From Methylomonas rosea (GTDB lineage: Bacteria; Pseudomonadota; Gammaproteobacteria; Methylococcales; Methylomonadaceae), in contig NZ_JANIBL010000042.1 of assembly GCF_024505055.1 (NCBI RefSeq), positions 1 to 44,332 on the forward strand: a stretch of 44,332 nt of DNA, in the 5' to 3' direction. The translations under genes were made by a program, and so were the position numbers. Shown here one piece after another: positions 33,464 through 40,773 of this stretch (the first letter of the stretch is position 1; each line of letters begins with the position of its first letter). Below the pieces are notes generated by a model. The model saw only the letters and a list, made by a program, of their open reading frames with translations. It was not told where the DNA came from and did no database searches.

Positions 33464-33871
33464 GGGGGGCAGGAACGGTACGCCGGGGGCGCGGGAACGG
33501 TATGCCGGGGGCGCGGGAACGGTATGCCGGGGGCGTCGGAACGGTAATTCTGGGGGCGTGGGAACGGTATTTTTGTGGGCATTTTGTTCATTTTGTCAAT
33601 AAAGCCATAATACCGGCCAGAAAGCAGTACGCTAGGGGTGTGGGAACGGTAAAGTGTGGGGGTGCAGGAACGGTATACGCCGGGGGTGTCGGAACGGCAA
33701 TATGGGCTTACCGGAACCGCGTTCATTTGAATAAAATAGTAGTCGCTCCATGTTGACGGCGGATGATAAGCCCTCCGGGGGTGTCGGAACGGTACTTTTT
33801 AGAAGTGCCTATTACTTTTGAACTAATAATTTAACCGGCTTTGGTGATGTATCGGGGGCATTGGAACGGTA
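33464..33871 (+). repeat. oriV: Iteron array, probable oriV
   Basis: Ten direct copies of about GGGGGyGynGGAACGGTA. Cores GGAACGGTA start at 33472, 33494, 33516, 33538, 33561, 33643, 33667, 33691 (GGAACGGCA), 33786 and 33863. Spacing is 22-24 bp inside clusters, i.e. two helical turns. AT-rich stretches at 33567-33605 and 33795-33837 could be the melting region. The TrfA-type initiator gene is beside it. Confidence 0.85.
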
Positions 33872-33900
33872 TCATCAGCCAGAGTTATAGGGGTTTTAGC

Positions 33901-34236
33901 ATGACAAATGCCGTATTTGAGTTACCCAAAACAAGGCTGTGTGCTGCCGTTGTGTTGTCATGGGGTTATGTCGATCAACAAATGCTGGAAACTACGACCA
34001 CGGCGTTACAGGCCGAACTTGGTAATGGTTGGTCTACCACAAGCGCATTCCAATTTATGGCAGGGAAAACCGCCAAAGCAGCATTGGATACCGCAGCCGC
34101 TGATGAACAAGTTTCGTTGCTGACCGCATACAATCTTGCGAAATTAGTGTGTAGTGAATTCGGGTTGGCCGCGGTCAATCAGCCTGATCATATAGACAGG
34201 GCTGAGTTAATGGCCGCTGTTTCAGCGCGGCATTAA
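33901..34236 (+). CDS. Hypothetical protein embedded in the origin region
   Basis: 111 aa from the ATG at 33901 (AGGGG 7 bases upstream). It reads VFELPKTRLCAAVVLSWGYV, then an Ala/Thr-rich helical part and ends RAELMAAVSARH. No motif recognised. It lies between iterons 10 and 11 and points towards the convergent trfA gene. Being bounded by iterons, it may be controlled by TrfA binding. Whether it affects copy number is unknown. Confidence 0.5.
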   Translation: MTNAVFELPKTRLCAAVVLSWGYVDQQMLETTTTALQAELGNGWSTTSAFQFMAGKTAKAALDTAAADEQVSLLTAYNLAKLVCSEFGLAAVNQPDHIDRAELMAAVSARH

Positions 34237-34256
34237 AACGTATTAGTGAGGGGCGG

Positions 34257-34280
34257 CGGGGGTGTGGGAACGGTATGCCG
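34257..34280 (+). repeat. Isolated iteron (11th copy)
   Basis: Core GGAACGGTA at 34267-34275 in a GGGGGTGTGGGAACGGTATG context, immediately behind the trfA stop codon and about 400 bp from the main array. Confidence 0.75.
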
Positions 34281-34282
34281 GA

Positions 34283-35194
34283 TTAACGTTTCTGCTGCTT
34301 TAAAGCTCGAACTCGTTTGGCAATGTGGCGTTGTTGAGACGGACTACCAGAGTGTTTCACAAAGACTAAATTGTTTTTAAATTCATAACGAAACCGCTGG
34401 CCGTTGGCGGAACATGCTTCGACAACATGATCGAGACTCCGCTTTAAATCCTTTTTAAAATCACTGATCAAAGCGGCTTGGCTACCGCAAAGTTCGTAGA
34501 TACGCTGTACGCTCATTGGATAGGGTTTAGCGTGACTAGAATAAAAGCCATGTAACCATTGAGAAAGCGGTTTGCCGTCCAGGGCGTGACGAATAGCCCA
34601 CTCGACCTGGGTAAACTGATCGGCTCCGAACAAGGCCACTAGTTTGGGACTCAGTGTAATGAAATACTCTAAGGTCACTTCGTCGCGGTAAACTTCGGCG
34701 ATTAAGCTGCCCTCGTAACTGTGGTGTCCGATTTTTACATCAAGACCTGTAGCATTAAGCCGGCTAAGCCGGCGGCTTAATGTATCCCGATTCTTGCCGC
34801 TATCGGTTTTGCCAAGACTCTTGAGTAATTGATACGCTGTAACGCGGCATTCCGTGCCAAGCGACTGCACCCGCGCGATATGTAAAACGGTACTCCACAC
34901 ATCAAGGTCGGCCTGGTCGAGCCTAGCCCCGGTGTAATGGATCGCGATACCTTCTTGAGAGTGGATTTTTTGGCGTTCAAGATATGGCCTTGCGCCCATG
35001 CGGACAGCACCGAATAGGGCGGAACGCAAGGCGGCATTTGGAATTCCGCGCACCGCTTCCGGCCAAAGCGTAAGCTGGATGCAAGTCAAGTTTTTAGCAG
35101 GCGAAGCCTGTTGTTGATCGCGGCTTCGGCGTAGCCTGGCCTTTTCAGCCATCATCGCGGCCCATTCGCCGTTAAATTTGTCTAGCTCTGTCAT
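34283..35194 (-). CDS. trfA: TrfA-type replication initiator
   Basis: 303 aa. The N-terminal core TLWPEAVRGIPNAALRSALF, then GAVRMGARPYLERQKIHSQE, GIAIHYTGARLDQADLDVW and TAYQLLKSLGKTDSGKNRDT matches the TrfA family, which binds iterons and recruits host DnaA/DnaB. Winged-helix segments continue to about residue 275, with a basic end (KRVRALKQQKR). ATGA overlap with the korA-like gene makes it translationally coupled, so KorA and KorB levels and initiator synthesis are linked. The iteron origin lies just downstream. Confidence 0.9.
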   Translation of the reverse strand: MTELDKFNGEWAAMMAEKARLRRSRDQQQASPAKNLTCIQLTLWPEAVRGIPNAALRSALFGAVRMGARPYLERQKIHSQEGIAIHYTGARLDQADLDVWSTVLHIARVQSLGTECRVTAYQLLKSLGKTDSGKNRDTLSRRLSRLNATGLDVKIGHHSYEGSLIAEVYRDEVTLEYFITLSPKLVALFGADQFTQVEWAIRHALDGKPLSQWLHGFYSSHAKPYPMSVQRIYELCGSQAALISDFKKDLKRSLDHVVEACSANGQRFRYEFKNNLVFVKHSGSPSQQRHIAKRVRALKQQKR

Positions 35195-35538
35195 TTGCTT
35201 GAACGACGCCGTGAAACGGATATTCTGAATTTTTCAATCAGGTCAACCGGTGCTGCCATCGATACCAAGTCCCACCCTTCCGGTAATAATGCCTTGATTT
35301 CATTTTGTTCAATCTCTTGAGCCGCCCGATACTTATCCCGCGCCCGCATAGCTGAGTTCACCGCGCCGTTGACCGCTTGCCGGGTCCAACCATATTGATC
35401 GGCAACAGCCTTTAAACCCGCGCCATTAACCAACACAGCATAGGCCGCGTCTGTTCGATCCTTAGTTAATTTCATCAAGTCTCGAACAGCGTTAAATTCG
35501 GCTTTACTCATTCGGCGTTCTTCTCGTTCTGCGCTCAT
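35191..35538 (-). CDS. korA: KorA/TrfB-like transcriptional repressor
   Basis: 115 aa from the ATG at 35538; the frame is open further up to 35604. MSKAEFNAVRDLMKLTKDRT, then AYAVLVNGAGLKAVADQYGW and TRQAVNGAVN align well with the helix-turn-helix region of RK2 KorA/TrfB (ARGVLVDGKPQATFATSLGL...TRGAVSQAV), followed by a LPEGW element also seen in KorA (LPEGY). KorA represses plasmid promoters and acts together with KorB. Here it lies between korB and trfA, in the same order as an IncP central control region fused to trfA. Confidence 0.75.
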   Translation of the reverse strand: MSAEREERRMSKAEFNAVRDLMKLTKDRTDAAYAVLVNGAGLKAVADQYGWTRQAVNGAVNSAMRARDKYRAAQEIEQNEIKALLPEGWDLVSMAAPVDLIEKFRISVSRRRSSK

Positions 35539-35629
35539 ATACTCGTGTATTGGTTTGGTTTGGCGTATCTTAACATTATGGTAAATTGACACTGCCGCGC
35601 ACACTGATCAATCCCGATGCGCTTAGCAT

Positions 35630-36742
35630 CTACGCCTTAACACTACCAAAAATATCCAACAAGCTAAATTTTGTATTACGAGCCACGCCATACATAAACG
35701 CTGCCAGCGCAAATGCGCCAATACCGTCCGCAGCAAAATGGTCTTTGCGCAAATGTTTCAGCACATCGCGGCCAGCATCTTTACTCATTACACCCATTTC
35801 ATAAAAGGCCCGTAACCAGACATCGATCATTTCCCGGTCGTCATTGCTCATGGCATCTAATACCGATTTAGGTTTTTTGTCGTGCAAAAAAATCGCGTTA
35901 TAGGCCACCATCAACACTAAATTAACTGTCTCTCCTGTCGGAAGGTTTTCAGACGATTGATTGCTATCGTCTTTGTTTGAATCAGTTGTTTTCGCGCCCG
36001 CGAAAACATCAACCTGGGTTGCGGGTTTTTTATCCTCTATTTTCTTGGGCGGCTTAACCTCGTCCTTAGCGGCTTTCACTATATCCCGCACATTCGCTTT
36101 TGCTCCGCCGCTTTTTATTTTATCAACCGCCTCCTTAGCTTTCGCTGGGTCGATTTTTTCGATGATCTTTAACGCATTAATAGATTCAACATCCGCGCTC
36201 AAATCTTCCGTTACCAGGCGTTTTGCTTGTTCCGGTAAATTCAGCAAGCCCAACATCTTTGATAAGCGTGTGCGGCTAATCTCGTACTTTTCTAACACCG
36301 CCTCCTGACTCATTTTCTTAATCTTAAGGTCACGTTCAATCTTCTTGGCTTCCTCGATCTGCGTGAGATTCTTACGATGAATGTTTTCGATAAATTGTGC
36401 ATCTTCGGCTTCCTCGTCGGTGAAATCTTTCACGCTGGCCCGAAGGTGAGTTAATCCTTCCATCCGGGCCGCCCGATACCGCCGTTCTCCTGCAACCAAC
36501 AAATAGGGTTTTTCACTGCCAGGGCGATTAGGGCGAATGACAATGGCCTGCAACTGTTGCTTACGAAGGCTGCGGCCAAGATCAGCTAATTCGTTATCCT
36601 CGTCCTCGAACTCTTCACGTACCTGAGCCTCGACTTCAATATCATCGAGAGGGGCTAATATTTCGTATTCGTTTGGGTTGCCACTGACACCAAAAAGAGC
36701 ATCAACACCACTACCACTAAAGAGAGCGTTTTGTTTAGTCAT
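35630..36742 (-). CDS. korB: KorB/ParB-family partition and repressor protein
   Basis: 370 aa from ATG at 36742 (a TTG at 36748 is also open). ParB N-terminal domain with LVAGERRYRAARMEGLTHLR and FIENIHRKNLTQIEEA (the ParB NTP-binding boxes), then a KorB-type helix-turn-helix (MSQEAVLEKYEISRTRLSKM), a hydrophilic Lys-rich linker and a C-terminal helical domain. The linker carries the 18-bp palindrome copy 8, coding for FAGAK. ParB/KorB proteins bind dispersed operators, which fits the nine scattered sites. parA lies 33 bp upstream. Confidence 0.9.
   Translation of the reverse strand: MTKQNALFSGSGVDALFGVSGNPNEYEILAPLDDIEVEAQVREEFEDEDNELADLGRSLRKQQLQAIVIRPNRPGSEKPYLLVAGERRYRAARMEGLTHLRASVKDFTDEEAEDAQFIENIHRKNLTQIEEAKKIERDLKIKKMSQEAVLEKYEISRTRLSKMLGLLNLPEQAKRLVTEDLSADVESINALKIIEKIDPAKAKEAVDKIKSGGAKANVRDIVKAAKDEVKPPKKIEDKKPATQVDVFAGAKTTDSNKDDSNQSSENLPTGETVNLVLMVAYNAIFLHDKKPKSVLDAMSNDDREMIDVWLRAFYEMGVMSKDAGRDVLKHLRKDHFAADGIGAFALAAFMYGVARNTKFSLLDIFGSVKA
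35989..36006 (+). promoter_or_regulatory. 18-bp palindrome copy 8, inside korB
   Basis: Exact copy lying in the coding sequence of korB, at the linker. Orientation (CC on the plus strand) matches all other copies although korB is on the minus strand. Confidence 0.75.
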
Positions 36743-36775
36743 AATCAAAATTCCGAAATGATTTTTAAAAGCCGA

Positions 36776-37537
36776 TTAGTTCAAGCGTGCCAGAATGGCC
36801 GTGCATGCCGCCCGCCACTCGCCCGCCGCTTTTAAATGACCTTCGCCGCTAGTATGAGTCCAAACCGGGCGGCGCTGGGCAATGGCCTTGCGGACCGCCG
36901 CCCGCTCGGCCAAGGCTTGAGATAATATGATCGGCCCGTATTGATTCCGTAACATAGTCAGCGCATTTTTCGCCTCGGTGCTGCGGCTGTTGACCTTCAT
37001 CGGCAAGATGCCGATGTGTTTGAGCCTGGGATTAAAGCCCTGGGTGCGAATCACATGGATTGTTTGCATAAGATCGGCAACACCAGCCAGCTCATAAAGC
37101 CCGATTGAAACCGGTGTCAGTACATAATCGGCTGCGGCCAAGGATGCCATCAAGCGAATACCCAACAGCGGCGGCGTATCGATCACGCATAGATCGAACT
37201 CAGCCGCGAAGCGGCGCAACGCTTGACCTGGCTGGCGTATCACTTGATTTTCGGCTTTGTCGATCGCAAGCAGCGCGTTATCGGCCCGAATGATAGACAG
37301 CTTATCGTTAAGAGGCTGCGGCCTTTCATCGACCACTTCACCCCCGTACAGCGTCGAAGCAACAAGGCCCGTCGGTGCGTTGTCTGGAGCAGGGAAGGAC
37401 AGCGACAGACTCCCCTGTTTGTCCATATCAACCAGTAAAACGCGCATGCCGGCATCCATGCCGGCGTAAGCCAAATGGACGGCCAGCGTACTTTTACCAA
37501 CGCCGCCTTTTTGATTTGCAATCGATAGAATTTTCAT
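36776..37537 (-). CDS. parA: ParA/IncC partition ATPase
   Basis: 253 aa from the ATG at 37537, giving MKILSIANQKGGVGKST with the deviant Walker A KGGVGKST at once. An open frame reaches 37732 but would add a 65-residue extension of unlikely sequence. VLLVDMDKQGSLSLSF is the Walker A' region and FDLCVIDTPPLLGIRLMA Walker B. ParA positions plasmids with KorB/ParB, the gene downstream. RK2 IncC is the counterpart. Confidence 0.9.
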   Translation of the reverse strand: MKILSIANQKGGVGKSTLAVHLAYAGMDAGMRVLLVDMDKQGSLSLSFPAPDNAPTGLVASTLYGGEVVDERPQPLNDKLSIIRADNALLAIDKAENQVIRQPGQALRRFAAEFDLCVIDTPPLLGIRLMASLAAADYVLTPVSIGLYELAGVADLMQTIHVIRTQGFNPRLKHIGILPMKVNSRSTEAKNALTMLRNQYGPIILSQALAERAAVRKAIAQRRPVWTHTSGEGHLKAAGEWRAACTAILARLN

Positions 37538-37655
37538 CGTTTTTAATGCCTTAATCGTGTGATTGGTGGGGATTATACGCCCCGTAAAACACTGTAAAGC
37601 CGTTCGCTCTACTGTGGATCGGTAATCCCGCCTATTACCTGGGCGGGCCATCGCA

Positions 37656-38129
37656 TTACGCGGCGCGTTTCTCCCTCTCCGCTTTAATGTCAGCCAACGA
37701 TCTTGGCGTGAAATAAAGATCCAATTCGACACCGTGAGAAATCAACTCGCGGATCGAAATGTAACCCAGTTCAGCGCATTGGTCGTTACCATTCAAAACG
37801 GTATAACCAAACGCCTGGTCAACATTACCAGCGACATCTTTTTCTGTGATGAACCAACTACTCCCGCCCCGGAAATAATGCAGATAAACCATGGCATCAG
37901 CGCCCTTGCCTTCCTGCTCGTCAGTCAGCGCCATGACATCAATCCGGTCGGCCAGGTCAATCACCACTTGCATAAAATGATTTTTTTCTCCCCCGCGCAT
38001 ACCGTCGAAAATCAACTCCGCTTGAGCGTTAGAGATAAACGGGGCGATGATAAGCGCAGCTTGTGCCGCACGAACCGCCAAGGGTTTAGGGAAAAATTCA
38101 GTCGGTTTTTTTTCAGTCGTGCTTTGCAT
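37656..38129 (-). CDS. DUF2958-like protein
   Basis: 157 aa. The stretch EGKGADAMVYLHYFRGGSSW, FGYTVLNGNDQCAELGYISI and VELDLYFTPRSLADIKAER matches DUF2958 proteins, small plasmid-encoded proteins with an ELGY...DLYF pattern and unknown activity. AAGGG precedes the ATG. The promoter at 38198-38226 lies upstream and may also serve parA-korB-korA-trfA, 118 bp downstream. Confidence 0.65.
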   Translation of the reverse strand: MQSTTEKKPTEFFPKPLAVRAAQAALIIAPFISNAQAELIFDGMRGGEKNHFMQVVIDLADRIDVMALTDEQEGKGADAMVYLHYFRGGSSWFITEKDVAGNVDQAFGYTVLNGNDQCAELGYISIRELISHGVELDLYFTPRSLADIKAEREKRAA

Positions 38130-38197
38130 AATTGCGCCCTTACTAAAAATTAGAGAAATGATACAAGCCCGGAAGCGTAACCGCTCACCGTGTAAAA

Positions 38198-38226
38198 ATA
38201 TTATATTAAAATCATTGCATAGTCAA
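38198..38226 (-). promoter_or_regulatory. Candidate promoter for the DUF2958/par/rep operon
   Basis: On the minus strand TTGACT (38226-38221) precedes TAATAT (38203-38198) by 17 bp; a TATAAT at 38205-38200 has only 15. It is divergent from the 38280 promoter; GTTTAC at about 38235 may be a half operator. Confidence 0.5.
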
Positions 38227-38261
38227 CTGTTTTTAGTTTACGGCTAGGAAAATATTTTTAA

Positions 38262-38308
38262 AATGTAAACTGATAATAGTTTACATTGTGGAGAAACAGC
38301 CCTACAAT
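38262..38308 (+). promoter_or_regulatory. Palindromic operator and promoter of the Dam-methylase operon
   Basis: Arms AATGTAAACT/AGTTTACATT at 38262-38271 and 38278-38287 around GATAAT. -35 TTTACA at 38280-38285 lies in the right arm and -10 TACAAT at 38303-38308 follows after 17 bp. Spacing and half-sites are the same as at 33293-33340, so one regulator probably binds both. Confidence 0.75.
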
Positions 38309-38390
38309 GAACACTTAGTCGCGCACGATTGGCGGCAAGATGAAACAGGCTTGTAAAAGATGGCCATCAACCCAGAGCGGAGCATAAAGT

Positions 38391-38738
38391 ATGCAAATAC
38401 CTGAAAAATCAATTACTGAAACCATTGATTCAGTGGTGGCAGAGTTCGCACGGCATTCGTCGCCTGAATATTCAACAACCATAGAATCGGTGAGGCACTT
38501 CCACACGGCGGCGGTTGGCATGCTGAGAGGGATTGAACGCCTTTTGTCATCGCTCAAATATTCGCAATTGATCGACGAAAAACGGAGTGCGTTGACGGCA
38601 ATCTGCGTTCAAGCGGAAAAGCGAATCGCCGCCCAGCAAACCGTAGGCCTCGAAGCGGCTGGGTATGTGTGCGATCCTGGTACCCATAGCCCTGACATAT
38701 CTTGTCGATATTGCCAAACTGGTACTTACGAACAATAA
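38391..38738 (+). CDS. Hypothetical protein upstream of the Dam methylase
   Basis: 115 aa. A mostly helical sequence ends in a Cys pair region (GYVCDPGTHSPDISCRYCQT), a possible metal site. No family recognised. GGAG lies 8 bases before ATG. A possible 15-codon leader from ATG 38340 ends just ahead of it. It is the first full gene of the operator-controlled transcript, so co-regulated with the adenine methylase. Confidence 0.55.
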   Translation: MQIPEKSITETIDSVVAEFARHSSPEYSTTIESVRHFHTAAVGMLRGIERLLSSLKYSQLIDEKRSALTAICVQAEKRIAAQQTVGLEAAGYVCDPGTHSPDISCRYCQTGTYEQ

Positions 38739-38873
38739 CCATTCGCGGCTACCCCGTTAAAATAGGCGAATAGCGCCCAACATCCGCCGCACAGGCAGGC
38801 GCAAAGTCCAATTTTTCAATAATGGGTTTGCAGTGGAACAACAAACAAAAGAACGTAATGACAGAGGATTAGA

Positions 38874-39614
38874 ATGGGCTATTTAGGCTCGAAAGGGGCT
38901 AGCGGGGTCTATCAAGCCATCATCGCGAATATGCCGCCCCATGACGTATATATTGAGGCATTTCTAGGCTCCGGCGTGGTCATGCGCCGCAAGCCGCCGG
39001 CATTCCATTCAATCGGTATCGATTTAGACGATACCGTACTCGATCCAGAGCATTATCCTGGCGTTGAGTTGATCTGCACAGACGCCACAAACTACCTGGC
39101 AGCGTTTGACTATACCCAATATAAAAAAGTGCTCGTATTCTGTGATCCGCCGTACCTACAGATTACCCGAACCTCTTCCTCGCGGTATAAACACGAATTC
39201 ACCGACGACGATCATTTGCGCTTGATTGATGTCATAAGACAGGTGCCGGCGGATGTCATCATCAGCGGCTATCCCTCCGCGCTCTATGCGGAACATCTGG
39301 CCGACTGGCGAACGTTTCAATACCAGGCCATGACGCGCGGCGGTGTACGCACTGAACAATTGTGGTTTAACTATGCCCCGGATGCCGTCTATTGGTCCGC
39401 CTATGCAGGCAAGGATTTTATTGACCGACAGCGCATTAAGCGAAAAGCCAAGCGCTGGGCCGATAACTATGCAGCGTTGCCGCCGGCGGAGCAGCTAGCG
39501 ATTCTGTCGGCCATGCTTGCACGAGCACAGACAGATTCATCTATGGAAGATCCAAATACCTCACAAGCATATACAGGCCCAGTGGGAGTAAAGCTAAAAA
39601 TAGACGACATATAA
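38874..39614 (+). CDS. D12-class Dam-type DNA adenine methylase
   Basis: 246 aa. MGYLGSKGASGVYQAI and DVYIEAFLGSGVVMRRKP form the SAM-binding region, and FCDPPYL (Asp91-Tyr94) is the catalytic DPPY motif, the D12 order. YKHEFTDDDHLRLIDVIRQV is the typical helix after it. It lacks a partner endonuclease next to it; the XamI pair downstream has its own methylase. It could mask the plasmid from host restriction. AGAGGA precedes the ATG. Confidence 0.85.
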   Translation: MGYLGSKGASGVYQAIIANMPPHDVYIEAFLGSGVVMRRKPPAFHSIGIDLDDTVLDPEHYPGVELICTDATNYLAAFDYTQYKKVLVFCDPPYLQITRTSSSRYKHEFTDDDHLRLIDVIRQVPADVIISGYPSALYAEHLADWRTFQYQAMTRGGVRTEQLWFNYAPDAVYWSAYAGKDFIDRQRIKRKAKRWADNYAALPPAEQLAILSAMLARAQTDSSMEDPNTSQAYTGPVGVKLKIDDI

Positions 39615-39732
39615 GTTTTGTGATGCAGTAAGCTCGGCAACTTGATTTTTTAAAAATCGTTTTCGCCAGAAGTTAAGAGACAATAGTCTCAAGATGATAG
39701 CGTTTTGTGAAAAAATCCAGTCGAAAAGCAGT

Positions 39733-39771
39733 TGTAAACGTTATGGTGTGTTGCGGACAACGCTTAACAAC
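39733..39771. other. Imperfect inverted repeat upstream of the XamI genes
   Basis: GTTGTAAACGTT pairs with AACGCTTAACAAC around a 14-nt loop, 20 bp before the endonuclease start. It could be a regulatory hairpin of the restriction gene; no C-protein box was recognised. Confidence 0.35.
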
Positions 39772-39790
39772 TAACTTAAGAAGATAAACA

Positions 39791-40768
39791 ATGGGTATTA
39801 ACAGGGATAAACCGGACTTATGGAAGGCTGATATAGCGGACTCAGTGGATTTATACAATTCATGGTTCATGCAATTTGCGCCAAAGGCATTTCGAGAAAC
39901 AAGAGTAAAAACCGCCGAACATGTCGAATTTGCGTTACGTTCTACAGAAAACCTCACGAACGTGACACCTGCTTTATTGAAAGAGCATCCGCGAGTGCTG
40001 CCAATGTTGCGAATGTCTACTTGCCCACCTATTGCCAGAGATAGATTGATTGGTTTAGCTGGTGTTTCGAAGAACTTAGTGGAAAGCATGGAGCACGGTG
40101 ATAAGCCACGAATTCCACCAAGAATGTCTGCGGCCACACTCAATAGCGAATTAGAAAAAATTGGCACCACTATTGAGAAAATGGCCGATCCAGACATTTT
40201 TGTATGGCTTGGAAGGAAAGAAGCCGCAGCAGAAGCAGAGGTTTTGCGTGCAGCTACAATTATCGCTGATCGACTTTGTGGTTCAATGGCTGATCCTATT
40301 ATTCGCAATGCACAGGAAAAAAGGCAGCTAGCGGCTATTGCCGCCTGGTTGAATGAAAGAGGATACACCCAGCACGTTGCTTCAAATGGCGTGAAGTTCA
40401 ACCAAATGAAGCCTGGCACTTATTCATTTCGGATGAATGTCCAAGTGAAGATGCCGACCGACAAAGGCGAAGAAAAACTGATAAACATGCCAGTTGATGC
40501 GGTCATCATGCCTAAATCGGCTAAGCCTGGCGACTTTCCATTGTTAATCGAAGCAAAATCGGCTGGAGATTTCACTAACGTTAATAAGCGCCGAAAAGAA
40601 GAAGCCCAAAAAATGACCCAATTACGGAACACATACGGTAATGGCATTCTGTTTGGTTTGTTCTTATGTGGGTATTTTGATAGCGGTTATTTAGGATATG
40701 AAGCGGCTGAAGGCATCGATTGGGTGTGGGAACACAGAATTGATGATTTGGAAAAATACGGGCTTTAA
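39791..40768 (+). CDS. XamI-family type II restriction endonuclease
   Basis: 325 aa. The part MLRMSTCPPIARDRLIGLAG with VSKNLVESME, the IFVWLGRKEAAAEAEVLRAA block and AAIAAWLNERGYTQH fit the RE_XamI family. A C-terminal VDAVIMPK...LLIEAKSAGD (Asp...Glu-x-Lys) looks like the PD-(D/E)XK catalytic core. XamI itself cuts GTCGAC. The methylase follows after 5 bp. GTCGAC sites are present in the window (for example at about 8320 and 41041), consistent with protection by methylation. Confidence 0.75.
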   Translation: MGINRDKPDLWKADIADSVDLYNSWFMQFAPKAFRETRVKTAEHVEFALRSTENLTNVTPALLKEHPRVLPMLRMSTCPPIARDRLIGLAGVSKNLVESMEHGDKPRIPPRMSAATLNSELEKIGTTIEKMADPDIFVWLGRKEAAAEAEVLRAATIIADRLCGSMADPIIRNAQEKRQLAAIAAWLNERGYTQHVASNGVKFNQMKPGTYSFRMNVQVKMPTDKGEEKLINMPVDAVIMPKSAKPGDFPLLIEAKSAGDFTNVNKRRKEEAQKMTQLRNTYGNGILFGLFLCGYFDSGYLGYEAAEGIDWVWEHRIDDLEKYGL

Positions 40769-40773
40769 AAACC

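Noticed and set aside
33464..33700. Regular 22-24 bp repeats as a CRISPR array
   Set aside because: The repeats are GC-rich iterons with almost no spacer, no cas genes are present and a TrfA initiator is adjacent.
33448..33726. 92-codon minus-strand open frame across the iterons
   Set aside because: The translation is a Pro/Arg/Ser repeat made by the iterons themselves, without a ribosome binding site.
37538..37732. N-terminal extension of ParA
   Set aside because: The Walker A motif normally starts within ten residues of the ParA start; the 65-residue extension looks random and basic.
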